Positions 1 through 8,778 of a stretch of DNA of 64,000 bases are shown here, one piece after another. Source of the stretch: RPQJ01 sp963731105 (GTDB lineage: Bacteria; Pseudomonadota; Gammaproteobacteria; Steroidobacterales; Steroidobacteraceae); assembly GCA_963731105.1 (NCBI GenBank), contig CAVSUM010000001.1, positions 93,060 through 157,059 on the forward strand, written 5' to 3'. The translations under genes and the position numbers were made by a program. The notes beneath the pieces were generated by a model. It was given only the letters and a program-made list of their open reading frames with translations. It ran no database searches and was not told where the DNA came from. Position 1 is the stretch's first letter, and each line of letters opens with the position of its first letter.

Positions 1-927
1 CCCCGGCGGCGCGGTCACCCTCCCTGGCACCTTCGGCGGCAATACCGCGGGCGTCGACCTGATGCAGGGATTCCTCAACCTGAGCTACGCGCGCAAGCTG
101 AGCGACCAGTTCTCGGTCGGCGCTTCGGCGATCTTCGCCATGCAGCGCTTCGAGGCGCGCGGCGTCAGCACTTTCGCTCCGTACACCAAGACCTACGTCG
201 AGAGCTATTTCACGACCGGCCAGCCGACCATGCCGACGAACCTGTCGGCCAACGGCCACGACATGTCGTACGGCTACGGCGCGACGCTCGGCCTGATGTG
301 GAAGCCCGTCGACGCGTTCAGCCTGGCCGCGGCCTACACCACCAAGATGTCGATGTCGGACTTCGGCAGCTATTCCGACCTGTTCGCGGGCGGCGGCGCC
401 TTCGACATGCCGTCGACGTGGACGATCGGCGTGGCGTTCCGGCCGGTCGAGGACGTGACCCTGATGTTCGACGTGCAGGACATCAGCTACAGCGACGTCG
501 ACGCGGTGTCGAACCCGATCCAGAACCTGTTCAGCTGCCCGATCTTCAACCGGCCAGCGGCAGCTTCGAGAACTGCCTCGGCGGCAATCGGGGCCCGGGC
601 TTCGGCTGGGACGACATGACGGTCTACAAGTTCGGCGCCTCGTGGCAATACTCCGACGAGTGGACCTGGCGCGCCGGGTACTCGTTCACCGACCAGCCAA
701 TCGGCAGCGACCAGATGTCCTTCAACATCCTCGCCCCGGGCGTGATCGAGGACCACTTCACGGTCGGCTTCACGAAGACGATGACGGGCGGCAACGAGCT
801 GAACCTGTCGTTCATGTACGCGCCGACCAGCGAGGTGGACGGCCCGAACAACTTCGACCCCTCGCAAACCGTGCACCTCGAGATGAAGCAGTTCGAGCTC
901 GAGGTGAGCTACAGCTGGAAGCGCTGA
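1..927 (+). CDS. FadL/OmpP1-family outer-membrane transporter, 5'-truncated and frameshifted
   Basis: This is the C-terminal part of a long beta-barrel protein of the FadL/OmpP1/TodX family, which carries long-chain fatty acids or other hydrophobic compounds across the outer membrane. The gene enters from the left edge, reading from base 2, so its signal peptide and hatch domain are outside the window. Alternating aromatic and polar strands run to a C-terminal SYSWKR typical of barrel ends. The frame breaks near 550: adding one C to the CC after AAC joins FNPASGSFENC to the downstream frame, so one base is probably missing. YeiH follows 12 nt later. Family assignment is good, substrate unknown. 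Confidence 0.75.
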   Translation, partial: PRRRGHPPWHLRRQYRGRRPDAGIPQPELRAQAERPVLGRRFGDLRHAALRGARRQHFRSVHQDLRRELFHDRPADHADEPVGQRPRHVVRLRRDARPDVEARRRVQPGRGLHHQDVDVGLRQLFRPVRGRRRLRHAVDVDDRRGVPAGRGRDPDVRRAGHQLQRRRRGVEPDPEPVQLPDLQPASGSFENCLGGNRGPGFGWDDMTVYKFGASWQYSDEWTWRAGYSFTDQPIGSDQMSFNILAPGVIEDHFTVGFTKTMTGGNELNLSFMYAPTSEVDGPNNFDPSQTVHLEMKQFELEVSYSWKR

Positions 928-939
928 TCGCAGGCATCC

Positions 940-1992
940 ATGAACGTCCTTCCCGGGCTGATCCTGGCAGCGCTGCTCGCCGTGGTTGGCAACTTCCTCG
1001 CCGACCGCGCCTCGGCGGCGCTCGGCCTCGGCGCCGGGTCCGTCAGCGGCATCATGGTCGCGATCCTGCTTGGGCTTGCGGTGGGCAACCTGTTCCAGCT
1101 GCCGGCCGCGTTCAAGGAAGGGATCTCGTTCGCGGTCAAGCGCGTGCTGCGCCTCGGCATCGTGCTGCTCGGCCTGCGGCTCAGCATCGCCGAAGTCGGC
1201 AGCATCGGGCTCAAGGCGCTGCCCATCGTACTGGTGACCATTCCGGCCGCCATCCTGCTGGTCGGCTACCTCGGCCGACGCATCCAGCTGTCGGACCGGC
1301 TCGCGAGCCTGATTGCGATCGGCACCAGCATCTGCGGCAACACCGCCATCGTCGCGGTGTCACCCACCATCGGCGCCAAGGAGGAGGAGACCAGCTACGC
1401 GGTGGCCTGCATCACGGTGTTCGGCCTGTTCGCGATGCTGGCCTACCCGTTCGTCGCCCACTGGATCTTTGGCGGCGACCCGTTCGCCGCCGGCCTGTTC
1501 CTCGGCTCGGCCGTGCACGACACCTCGCAGGTGGCCGGGGCGGCGATGGTGTACCAGGAGTACTACCACGCGCCCGAGGCACTCGACGTCGCCACGGTCA
1601 CCAAGCTGCTGCGCAACCTGTCGATGCTGGTGGTGATCCCGCTGATGGCGATCCTCTACCACCGCAAGGCCTCGAGCGGCGCGGCGCCACCGCCGTGGTG
1701 GACCATGGTGCCGCTGTTCGTGGTCGGCTTCGCGGCGATGAGCCTGCTGCGCACCATCGGCGACCTGAGCGAACGGCCGTTCGGACTGCTCGACCCCGAC
1801 CAGTGGCACGCGTTCATCAACGTCGCCAAGCAAGTCGTCAACTACTGCCTCGCCATCGCCATGGCAGGGGTCGGCCTCGGCACCAGCATCAAGGGGCTGC
1901 GCAGCATCGGGCTCAAGCCACTGATGCTCGCTTTGGTGTCCGCCTTGCTGGTGGGCCTGATCAGCGTGTCGCTGATCAAGCTGTTCTACTGA
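940..1992 (+). CDS. yeiH: YeiH/UPF0324 family putative sulfate/sulfonate-type exporter
   Basis: A 350-residue inner-membrane protein with about ten hydrophobic segments and the conserved UPF0324 stretch GTSICGNTAIVAVSP (about residues 127-141), then EEETSYAVACITVFGL. The length matches the family. Members are annotated as putative sulfate exporters, but the substrate is not firmly established. The ATG at 940 lies 12 nt after the porin stop. The gene converges on the sorA-sorB sulfite dehydrogenase pair. That neighbourhood fits export of sulfate or a related oxyanion produced by sulfite oxidation, which is an inference from context only. Confidence 0.85.
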   Translation: MNVLPGLILAALLAVVGNFLADRASAALGLGAGSVSGIMVAILLGLAVGNLFQLPAAFKEGISFAVKRVLRLGIVLLGLRLSIAEVGSIGLKALPIVLVTIPAAILLVGYLGRRIQLSDRLASLIAIGTSICGNTAIVAVSPTIGAKEEETSYAVACITVFGLFAMLAYPFVAHWIFGGDPFAAGLFLGSAVHDTSQVAGAAMVYQEYYHAPEALDVATVTKLLRNLSMLVVIPLMAILYHRKASSGAAPPPWWTMVPLFVVGFAAMSLLRTIGDLSERPFGLLDPDQWHAFINVAKQVVNYCLAIAMAGVGLGTSIKGLRSIGLKPLMLALVSALLVGLISVSLIKLFY

Positions 1993-2026
1993 GCGGCGCC
2001 GGGCCAGCGCAGGTGCCCGTACGCCC

Positions 2027-2325
2027 CTACTGGGGCGCCTTGCCGTAGTGACGGTCGAGGTAGGCGACGATCGCCGTCGCGTCCTCCGCAGTGATGGGTG
2101 CGCCCATCACCTTGACCATCTTGGTGACGGTCTTCTCCCACGCGGCGCGATCCTGGAACGGCGAGTTCATCACGATGTAGTCGAGGCTGTGGCAGATCGC
2201 GCAGTAGGACTGCACGCGCTCGAGGCCCTCGCCGGGCGCAAGCGTGACGTGGACTCGTCGGCCTGCGCCGCGCCGCAGACCGCCAGCAGCGCCAGCACGA
2301 CCGGAATCCGCACGTTACGCGACAT
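2027..2325 (-). CDS. sorB: Monoheme c-type cytochrome, probable sulfite dehydrogenase electron-acceptor subunit (frameshifted)
   Basis: A small exported cytochrome of about 99 residues. Its N-terminus is a signal peptide (MSRNVRIPVVLALLAVCGAA), followed by one heme-binding CAICH. It would pass electrons from the molybdenum subunit SorA to the respiratory chain. The ATG at 2325 overlaps the sorA stop by 11 nt, so the two are co-translated. The frame breaks near 2250: one missing base in an AC(C)GTC context would join the signal peptide to VTLAPGEGLERVQSYCAICH. Without this correction only a 62-residue fragment from 2215 is visible. The SorB assignment rests on heme type, size and neighbour. 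Confidence 0.75.
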
Positions 2326-3520
2326 GGTAGTCCGCCCTCTGCACCACGTTGTGATGATAACCGGCCGGGTTGTGCACCAGCGTCTCCGGCTGGGTCGCGC
2401 CGTCGCGTGCCACCGCTCGCGCCAGCACCGTCACCGGGCCGGTTGCCTTCGGCTTGACGTCGTAGCGCCACTGCCGCCAGGAATATCGGCCCAGCTCGCG
2501 GCCGAGTCTTGCCTCGCGCCAACTCGCCCCGCCGTCGAGCGAGACCTCGACCCTGCGGATGCCCGAGCCACCGTCCCAGGCGATGCCCATCACTTCGGCG
2601 TGCCGGCCGGCCGCCAGCGTTGCGCCGGGAGCCGGCCCCACGATCAGCGTGTTGACCTTGATCGCGGTGATCGGTGAGTTCTGCTCGGTGTCCTGCGAAT
2701 CGAATCCGCTCGCCCCGAACATGCCCTTCGGCACGCGGTATGCGGTCTTCATCCAGAAGCCGTCGAACGGCTTGTCGCTGATGGTGAGGTCGACGACGGC
2801 CTTGATCCAGTACGTTGCGGTCCAGCCGGGCGCGACGATGCGCGCCGGAAAGCCATTCCAGGCCGACAGTGGCGCGCCATTCATCTCGAATGCGAGCAGC
2901 GTATCGGGATCGAGCGCCTTCCACATCGGCAGGCTCTTCACGAAGTCCGGCGCGGTGAGCATCGGCGCATCCGCGCCGTTGCCAACCACCTCGAGCGCGC
3001 CCGGCGCGATGCCGGCATCCTCCAGCACGTCCTTGAGGCGCACCCCGCCCCAAACCGCGTTGCCCATCGCACCGTAGCCCCACTGCACGCCGGGCACGTG
3101 CGGTGCGAACAGCCCGCGCCGGTTGCCGGAACACTGATTGACCGCGGCGACCTCGTGCCGCTTGAAGCGACGCAGCAGCTCGGCGTGCGTGTATTCGCGC
3201 GGCTTCTGCGCCGCAGGGCCCGCGACGCGCAGTCGCCAGTCGGCCAGCGCCAGCTCGGGTACGCCGCCGTGCCAGCGGACGTAGAACGCGTCGTTCGGCG
3301 TGAATGCCTCGCCGAACAGCTCGACCGGCGTCTCGAAATTGGGTGGGCGGAAAGTGCGCCTGATCAGCGGCCGCTTGCCCGGCAGCGTGTCGAGCGCGCT
3401 GCTCGCGACGGTGCCGGCCGGCAGACCGCCGGTTGCGGCGCTGGCAACACCCAGGCGCGGCAGCAGCAGGCCGGCCGCGACGGTGCTCGAAGAGCCCAGC
3501 AGGAACTTGCGTCGATCCAT
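2315..3520 (-). CDS. sorA: Sulfite oxidase-family molybdopterin oxidoreductase (sulfite dehydrogenase catalytic subunit)
   Basis: A 401-residue periplasmic enzyme of the sulfite oxidase family, expected to oxidise sulfite to sulfate. It opens with a twin-arginine signal (DRRKFLLG, residues 2-9), as expected for a cofactor-loaded export substrate. The molybdenum-ligand cysteine is Cys130 in the family motif NQCSGNRR. A C-terminal Mo-co dimerisation region (about 290-400) follows. The start codon has a GGGGGA Shine-Dalgarno. The cytochrome gene overlaps its stop. SoxC-like or YedY-like relatives are possible alternatives, but the paired monoheme cytochrome favours SorAB. Confidence 0.85.
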   Translation of the reverse strand: MDRRKFLLGSSSTVAAGLLLPRLGVASAATGGLPAGTVASSALDTLPGKRPLIRRTFRPPNFETPVELFGEAFTPNDAFYVRWHGGVPELALADWRLRVAGPAAQKPREYTHAELLRRFKRHEVAAVNQCSGNRRGLFAPHVPGVQWGYGAMGNAVWGGVRLKDVLEDAGIAPGALEVVGNGADAPMLTAPDFVKSLPMWKALDPDTLLAFEMNGAPLSAWNGFPARIVAPGWTATYWIKAVVDLTISDKPFDGFWMKTAYRVPKGMFGASGFDSQDTEQNSPITAIKVNTLIVGPAPGATLAAGRHAEVMGIAWDGGSGIRRVEVSLDGGASWREARLGRELGRYSWRQWRYDVKPKATGPVTVLARAVARDGATQPETLVHNPAGYHHNVVQRADYHVA

Positions 3521-3552
3521 GTCATCCCCCGGGTCCGCGCTGACACCGGGTC

Positions 3553-3581
3553 ATTTCATGGCAAACCGCTGCCATACGCAA
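3553..3581 (-). promoter_or_regulatory. Candidate sorAB promoter with an operator dyad in its spacer
   Basis: Reading toward sorA, TTGCGT (3581-3576) and TGAAAT (3558-3553) are separated by exactly 17 nt. The spacer is filled by a perfect dyad ATGGCA-N6-TGCCAT (3558-3575). A repressor there would block RNA polymerase. The predicted start would leave a leader of about 25 nt before the ATG at 3520. The -35 is a weak match, so the promoter call is tentative while the dyad itself is exact. Confidence 0.45.
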
Positions 3582-3621
3582 GTGCGGCGACGCGCTGCGC
3601 CGCAGCATCCATCAGGCATTG

Positions 3622-3906
3622 CTAATGTGCCTGGTGCGCCTCGCCGTATTGCGAAGGCGTCATGCGCGCGTGCGCCAGGTATTCGCGCAGGTGCCGCACG
3701 GCGCTGCGGTCGAGCGTATTGCCGTGGTGCGGCCGGTGCAGGATGCCCTCCGCACCATTGAGCCTCACGCGGATGCGGGCACCCGACAGCTGCTCGATGT
3801 CAGCCCCGACGTGGCTCAGCAGCGACTCGATTTCGCGCCAGTGGATGTTGCAGCTGATCGGATCGTGGAAGATCGTGCGCAGCAGTTGCTCGTGCTTGTG
3901 ACTCAT
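3622..3906 (-). CDS. HicA/YcfA-family mRNA interferase-like protein, no HicB partner seen
   Basis: A 94-residue protein of the HicA family, small double-stranded-RNA-binding-fold ribonucleases usually held inactive by a HicB antitoxin. Family landmarks are the N-terminal IFHDP, WREIESLLSHVGA and RVRLNGAEGILHRPH, which contains the conserved histidine. The tail HARMTPSQYGEAHQAH looks lineage-specific. No HicB-like frame lies downstream (3521-3621 is only about 100 nt before sorA) or upstream, where the divergent ATPase gene begins. It is therefore either a solitary chromosomal HicA-like protein or has an unlinked antitoxin. Confidence 0.7.
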   Translation of the reverse strand: MSHKHEQLLRTIFHDPISCNIHWREIESLLSHVGADIEQLSGARIRVRLNGAEGILHRPHHGNTLDRSAVRHLREYLAHARMTPSQYGEAHQAH

Positions 3907-4072
3907 GACGCCGACCGCACGGCGGGCAGTGCCACTGCCCGTGGTGGCGACCTATTTTGCGTGCCGCGTCGGCGCCGCCCAGCGGTGGATAACACCTAGG
4001 CACGGCGGCCAACGGCCGGCGCAGCATGTAGTCGCGCGGCGCCTGCTGGCACGGGCCGCGCGAGCCCGAGCC

Positions 4073-7000
4073 ATGAGTGTCCTTCGCGCCCGAAACTGGC
4101 TGCCCAGGCTGCTCGGCATCGCCATGCTCGGCGCGGTCGTCGCCGCCGTATTGCATGTCGCCGAGGAGCAGGCATTCCTGCAGCTCCTCGAGCGGGCCGA
4201 GCCGGCATGGCTGTTCGTTGCGCTGGCACTGCAGGCGGCAACCTACTTCGCGCAATCGGCCACCTGGCTGATCGTGCTGCGCCGGGCGGGCACGCGGGTC
4301 CCGTTAGGCTACGCGGTTGCGCTCAGCCTGCAGAAGCTGTTCGTGGACCAGGCGCTGCCGTCCGCGGGATTGAGCGGCACCGCGGCAGTAATGCAGTCGC
4401 TCGGGCAACGTGGGGTACCGCGGCCGGCAGTCGTCGCCGCGGTCGCGGTAGACGTCGGCTGCTACTTTGCGGCCTACGTGCTGTGCCTCGGCGCGGCGCT
4501 GCTCGTGCTGGTGCGCGGCGGACATGCGAGCAGCCTGGTGGTCGCGGCCGCGGCAATGTTTCTGCTGTTTGGCACCGCGCTGGCAACGACGGTACTCACG
4601 CTATCGGGCCGGCCGGCGGGGGCACGCCTGCAGGCCATGCAGCGCATCCCCGCTGCAGGTCACGCGCTGCAGCTGCTGCGCGAGGCCGACCCGCACCTGG
4701 CACGGGATCCGCGACTACTGCTGCGCGCCGCCTTACTGCAGTTGTCGATCTTCCTGCTGGACGCCGCCACCCTGTGGGTGCTGATCCGCGCGCTGGGTGT
4801 GGCGCCGAGGCCGGGGGCCGTGTTCGCGAGCTTCATGCTCGCCTCGCTGCTGCGCACGGTCGGCTTCATGCCCGGCGGTCTTGGCACCTTCGAGGCGGCG
4901 GCCGTGTCGGCGCTGACGCTGTCAGGCATCCCGCCGGCGGTCAGCCTGTCGGCGACGCTGCTGTTCCGCGGGCTGAGCTTCTGGCTGCCGATGTTGCCGG
5001 GCCTCGCGATCGCTCGCCACGTGCTGTCGCCCGTGCGTCACGGTCCCGCGCGCGCGACCACCGCGGCGTGGTGGACGATGCCGGCGGAACAGGCGACGAG
5101 CGAGCTGGGTGCCACGCCGCAGGGCCTGGCCGCGGACGAGGCACGCCGGCGACTCGAACGATACGGGCCGAATGCGGTTGGCGAACACGCCGAGCTCAGC
5201 CGGCAAGACACGCTGTTGAACCAGTTGAAGAGCCCATTGCTGCTGTTGCTGCTGTTCGCGGCTGCCGTCTCGGTCGCTACCGGCGAATGGGTCGACGCAT
5301 CCATCGTCCTCGCGATCGTGCTGGCCAGCGCCGGGATCGGCTACAGCCGCGAGTACCGGGCCAACACTGCGGCCGCACGCCTGCGCGCCCGGGTGCAGAT
5401 CCATGCGGCCGTGCTGCGCGACGGCGCGCGGCAGCCCGTGCCGGTGCAGGAGGTCGTGCCGGGCGACGTCGTGCTGCTGTCGGCCGGCAGCATCGTTCCC
5501 GCCGACGGCCTGCTGCTCGAAGCCACCGACTTCTTCGTCAACGAGGCCGTGCTGACCGGCGAGAGCTACCCGGTGCGCAAGCAGTCGGGCACGGTGCCGG
5601 CGGACGCGCCGCTCGCACGGCGCGGCAACAGTGTCTTCCTCGGCACCAACGTGCGCAGCGGCAGTGCCCGGCTGCTGGTCGCCGCCACCGGACCGGCGAC
5701 GGAGTTCGGCGCCATCGCGCACCGGCTCGAATTGCGACCGCCGGAAACCGAGTTCGATCGCGGCATCCGCCAGTTCGGCCACCTGCTGCTCGCCGCCATG
5801 ACGGTGCTGACGGTCAGCGTGCTGGTGGTCAACCTGCTGCTCGACCGCCCGCTGGTCGAGACGCTGCTGTTCTCGATCGCGCTGGCGGTCGGCCTGAGCC
5901 CGGAACTGCTGCCGGCGATCCTGAGCGTCAACCTGGCACGCGGCGCTCACGCCCTCGCCGCCCACGGTGTGCTGGTGCGGCGGCTGCCGGCCATCGAGAA
6001 CCTCGGCAGCATGGACGTGTTGTGCACCGACAAGACTGGCACGCTCACCGAAGGTGTCGTCACGCTCGACGGAGCCTGGGACGGAGCGGGAGCGCCGGCA
6101 CCAGCGGTGCTCGAGCTGGCCGCGACCAACGCAGCGTTGCAGACCGGGCTCGACAACCCACTTGACGAGGCAATCACACAGGCCCACCCGGCGCCGCCGA
6201 CCGGGGTGGCGAAACTGGGCGAGGTGCCTTACGACTTCATACGCAAGCGCCTGAGCGTCGTGGTGCGCGACGCGACGGGACCGCTGCTCGTGACCAAGGG
6301 CGCGCTCGAGCCGGTGCTGTCCGTCTGCACGACGCAGCGTGACGGCTCGGCTCTCGACGAGGCACGGCGCCTGCAACTGCGCGCACGTGCCGGCGCGTGG
6401 GCCGAACATGGCATCCGTACCCTGGCAGTCGCTACGCGCCGCCTGTCCGAGAAGGCGGTCTACGGGCGCGACGACGAAGCCGGGCTGCGCTTCGAGGGCT
6501 TCCTCACCTTCCTCGATCGCCCCAAGCTCGGTGTCGGCGACGCGTTGCGGGGGCTCGCGCAGCTCGGCGTGCAGGTGAAGCTCATCACCGGCGACGCCGG
6601 CGCAGTGGCCCGGCACGTCGCAGCTGCCGTCGGCATGCCGGGCGAGCGCGTGTTGAGCGGGGCGCAGCTCGACGAACTGCACGACGAGGCGCTGTGGCAC
6701 GCAGCGGAGCGCACCGACCTGTTCGTCGAGGTCGACCCCAACCAGAAAGAGCGCATCATCCGCGCTCTCCGGCGCACCGGCCACGTGGTCGGGTTCCTCG
6801 GCGACGGCATCAACGACGCACCGGCCATGCACGCCGCCGACACCAGCCTCTCGGTCGAGGGTGCGGTCGACGTGGCACGCGAAGCCGCCGACTTTGTCCT
6901 GCTCGAGCGCGACCTCGACGTGATCCTGCGCGGCATTGCCGAGGGGCGGCGCACGTTCGCCAACACGCTCAAGTACATCCTGACCACCACCAGCGCCAAC

Positions 7001-7582
7001 CTCGGCAACATGATCAGCATGGCGGTGGCCTCGCTGTTCCTGCCGTTCCTGCCGCTGCTCGCGGGCCAGATTCTGCTCAACAATTTCCTTTCCGACGTGC
7101 CCGCGATCGGCATTGCCGACGACGCCGTCGACCCGGAGCTCGTCGCCCGGCCGCGCCGCTGGGACATGCCGTTCGTGCGTCGCTTCATGGTCGAGTTCGG
7201 GCTGCTGAGCTCGCTGTTCGACGCGCTCACGTTTGCCGTTCTGCTATGGCTGTTCGCCGCCGGCGCCGAGCTGTTCCGCACCGGCTGGTTCGTGGAGTCG
7301 CTGCTCACCGAGCTGGCAGTCGCCCTCGTGGTGCGCACGCGGCGGCCGTCGTGGCGCAGCCGACCGGGCGCGCTGCTGCTGTGGAGCACAATTGCGGTCG
7401 GCATCCTGGCGTTCGTCATCCCGTACCTGCCGCATGCCGGGGCGCTCGGCTTCACGCCGTTGCCGGCCACCGTGGTGCTGGCGCTGCTCGCGATCGCCGC
7501 GCTGTACGTTGCCGCCACCGAATGGTTGAAGGCCGTTTTCTATCGGCGCGAGGATGCGCGGCAGGCCGGCGTGCACGCTTGA
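4073..7582 (+). CDS. Fusion of a flippase-like (UPF0104/LPG-synthase TM) domain with a Mg-type P-type ATPase
   Basis: One uninterrupted frame of 1169 residues. Residues 1 to about 325 are a multi-pass flippase-like domain of the UPF0104/YbhN/AglD type, with the family stretch GFMPGGLGTFEAAAV. From about 335 the protein is a complete P-type ATPase: TGES at 495-498, the phosphorylation motif DKTGTLT from Asp653 and GDGINDAP from 910. The SPELLP membrane motif and the C-terminal NNFLSDVPAIGIADD resemble MgtA/MgtB P3B ATPases, so Mg2+ or another divalent cation is likely. Start 4073 is chosen because the domain begins there; an in-frame ATG at 3905 adds a non-conserved tail. No frameshift is needed to create the fusion. 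Confidence 0.85.
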   Translation: MSVLRARNWLPRLLGIAMLGAVVAAVLHVAEEQAFLQLLERAEPAWLFVALALQAATYFAQSATWLIVLRRAGTRVPLGYAVALSLQKLFVDQALPSAGLSGTAAVMQSLGQRGVPRPAVVAAVAVDVGCYFAAYVLCLGAALLVLVRGGHASSLVVAAAAMFLLFGTALATTVLTLSGRPAGARLQAMQRIPAAGHALQLLREADPHLARDPRLLLRAALLQLSIFLLDAATLWVLIRALGVAPRPGAVFASFMLASLLRTVGFMPGGLGTFEAAAVSALTLSGIPPAVSLSATLLFRGLSFWLPMLPGLAIARHVLSPVRHGPARATTAAWWTMPAEQATSELGATPQGLAADEARRRLERYGPNAVGEHAELSRQDTLLNQLKSPLLLLLLFAAAVSVATGEWVDASIVLAIVLASAGIGYSREYRANTAAARLRARVQIHAAVLRDGARQPVPVQEVVPGDVVLLSAGSIVPADGLLLEATDFFVNEAVLTGESYPVRKQSGTVPADAPLARRGNSVFLGTNVRSGSARLLVAATGPATEFGAIAHRLELRPPETEFDRGIRQFGHLLLAAMTVLTVSVLVVNLLLDRPLVETLLFSIALAVGLSPELLPAILSVNLARGAHALAAHGVLVRRLPAIENLGSMDVLCTDKTGTLTEGVVTLDGAWDGAGAPAPAVLELAATNAALQTGLDNPLDEAITQAHPAPPTGVAKLGEVPYDFIRKRLSVVVRDATGPLLVTKGALEPVLSVCTTQRDGSALDEARRLQLRARAGAWAEHGIRTLAVATRRLSEKAVYGRDDEAGLRFEGFLTFLDRPKLGVGDALRGLAQLGVQVKLITGDAGAVARHVAAAVGMPGERVLSGAQLDELHDEALWHAAERTDLFVEVDPNQKERIIRALRRTGHVVGFLGDGINDAPAMHAADTSLSVEGAVDVAREAADFVLLERDLDVILRGIAEGRRTFANTLKYILTTTSANLGNMISMAVASLFLPFLPLLAGQILLNNFLSDVPAIGIADDAVDPELVARPRRWDMPFVRRFMVEFGLLSSLFDALTFAVLLWLFAAGAELFRTGWFVESLLTELAVALVVRTRRPSWRSRPGALLLWSTIAVGILAFVIPYLPHAGALGFTPLPATVVLALLAIAALYVAATEWLKAVFYRREDARQAGVHA

Positions 7583-7641
7583 CACCACCGGCGCGCCGGT
7601 AGACTTTGGCGCGCACGCGAGCCTGGGACGGGGGAAGCGTC

Positions 7642-8778
7642 TTGTGCACTCGGATCGTGAACGGCAGCCTGGTCGCGATGCTGGTGATTCTCATCGCCGC
7701 CTGCGGTCGCGAGCTCCCGGCTCCAGCGGCAGGCACGGCCGCAGACGGCGCTGCAGCCCCGGTCGTCAACGTCTACAACTGGGCCGACTACGTCGACCCC
7801 ACCGCACTCCGGGACTTCACCGCAGCGACCGGCATCCGAGTCAACTACGACACCTACGACAGCCAGGAGATGCTCGAGACCAAGCTGCTGGCCGGTGGGT
7901 CCGGCTACGACGTGGTGGTGGTCGGCGGCAATTTCCTCGAGCGCCTCGTCCCCGCCGGGGTGTTCCGGGAACTGGACCAGCAACAGCTGCCCGGCCGCGC
8001 CAACCTCGATCCGCGGCTGATGGCGATCATCGCCCAGTTCGATCCGGGCAACGCTCATGCCGTGGGCTACACGTGGGGTACAGTTGGAATCGGCTATGAC
8101 GCGGCCCGCGTCGGCGAGCTTGCGCCCGATGCGCCGCTCGACAGCTGGCAACTCGCGCAGGACCCGGCCCTGCTGCAACGCCTCGCGGGTTGTGGCGTGT
8201 CGGTGATCGACTCGCCCAGCGACGTCATCGCTGCGGTGCTCGCGTCGCTCGGCTTCGATGCCAACCGGCCGGCGCCGGCACAGCTCGCGGCGGCCGAGCG
8301 AGTGCTGCTGGCGATGCGACCGTACGTGCGCAAGGTCGACGCCGGCAGCCAGATCAACGACCTTGCCGGGGGATCGATCTGCCTGCTGGTGACATGGAAC
8401 ACGAACGTGCACGTTGCCCGCACGCGTGCGGTCGAAGCCGGGGTGGCGGCGGACTTCCACTACGTCGTGCCGCGCGAAGGATCTGTCGCCTGGTTCGACA
8501 CACTCGCCATACCGGCCGATGCACCACACCCGCAGGCAGCGCATGCATTCATCGAGTTCATGCTGCGTCCGGACATTGCGGCTCGCAACGCGAACTTCAT
8601 CGGCAGCGCGACCGTGAACGCCGCGGCGACGCCGCTGGTGGACCCGCGGCTGCGAGGCGACCCGGGCGTCTATCCCGGGCCGGAGTTGCTTGGCAGGCTG
8701 CAGCCGCTGCGTGCGCGCTCGCAGGCGCAGAGCCGCGAGGAAAACCGCATCTGGTCGCGCTTCAAGACCGGGCAGTAG
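7642..8778 (+). CDS. Spermidine/putrescine-type ABC transporter substrate-binding lipoprotein (PotF/SpuD-like), orphan
   Basis: A bacterial periplasmic binding protein of about 378 residues, very close in pattern to PotF: VVNVYNWADYVDP near the start, then GYDVVVVGGNFLERLV, CGVSVIDSPSDV and ATPLVDPRLRGDPGVYP. The N-terminus is a lipoprotein signal ending in LIAAC, so it is probably lipid-anchored. Start choice is uncertain: TTG 7642 follows a GGGGAA Shine-Dalgarno by 5 nt, while TTG 7606 and GTG 7657 are also in frame. No permease or ATPase genes of the transporter are nearby, so it either serves an unlinked system or has a sensory role. Its end overlaps the convergent pirin gene by 17 nt. 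Confidence 0.85.
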   Translation: MCTRIVNGSLVAMLVILIAACGRELPAPAAGTAADGAAAPVVNVYNWADYVDPTALRDFTAATGIRVNYDTYDSQEMLETKLLAGGSGYDVVVVGGNFLERLVPAGVFRELDQQQLPGRANLDPRLMAIIAQFDPGNAHAVGYTWGTVGIGYDAARVGELAPDAPLDSWQLAQDPALLQRLAGCGVSVIDSPSDVIAAVLASLGFDANRPAPAQLAAAERVLLAMRPYVRKVDAGSQINDLAGGSICLLVTWNTNVHVARTRAVEAGVAADFHYVVPREGSVAWFDTLAIPADAPHPQAAHAFIEFMLRPDIAARNANFIGSATVNAAATPLVDPRLRGDPGVYPGPELLGRLQPLRARSQAQSREENRIWSRFKTGQ

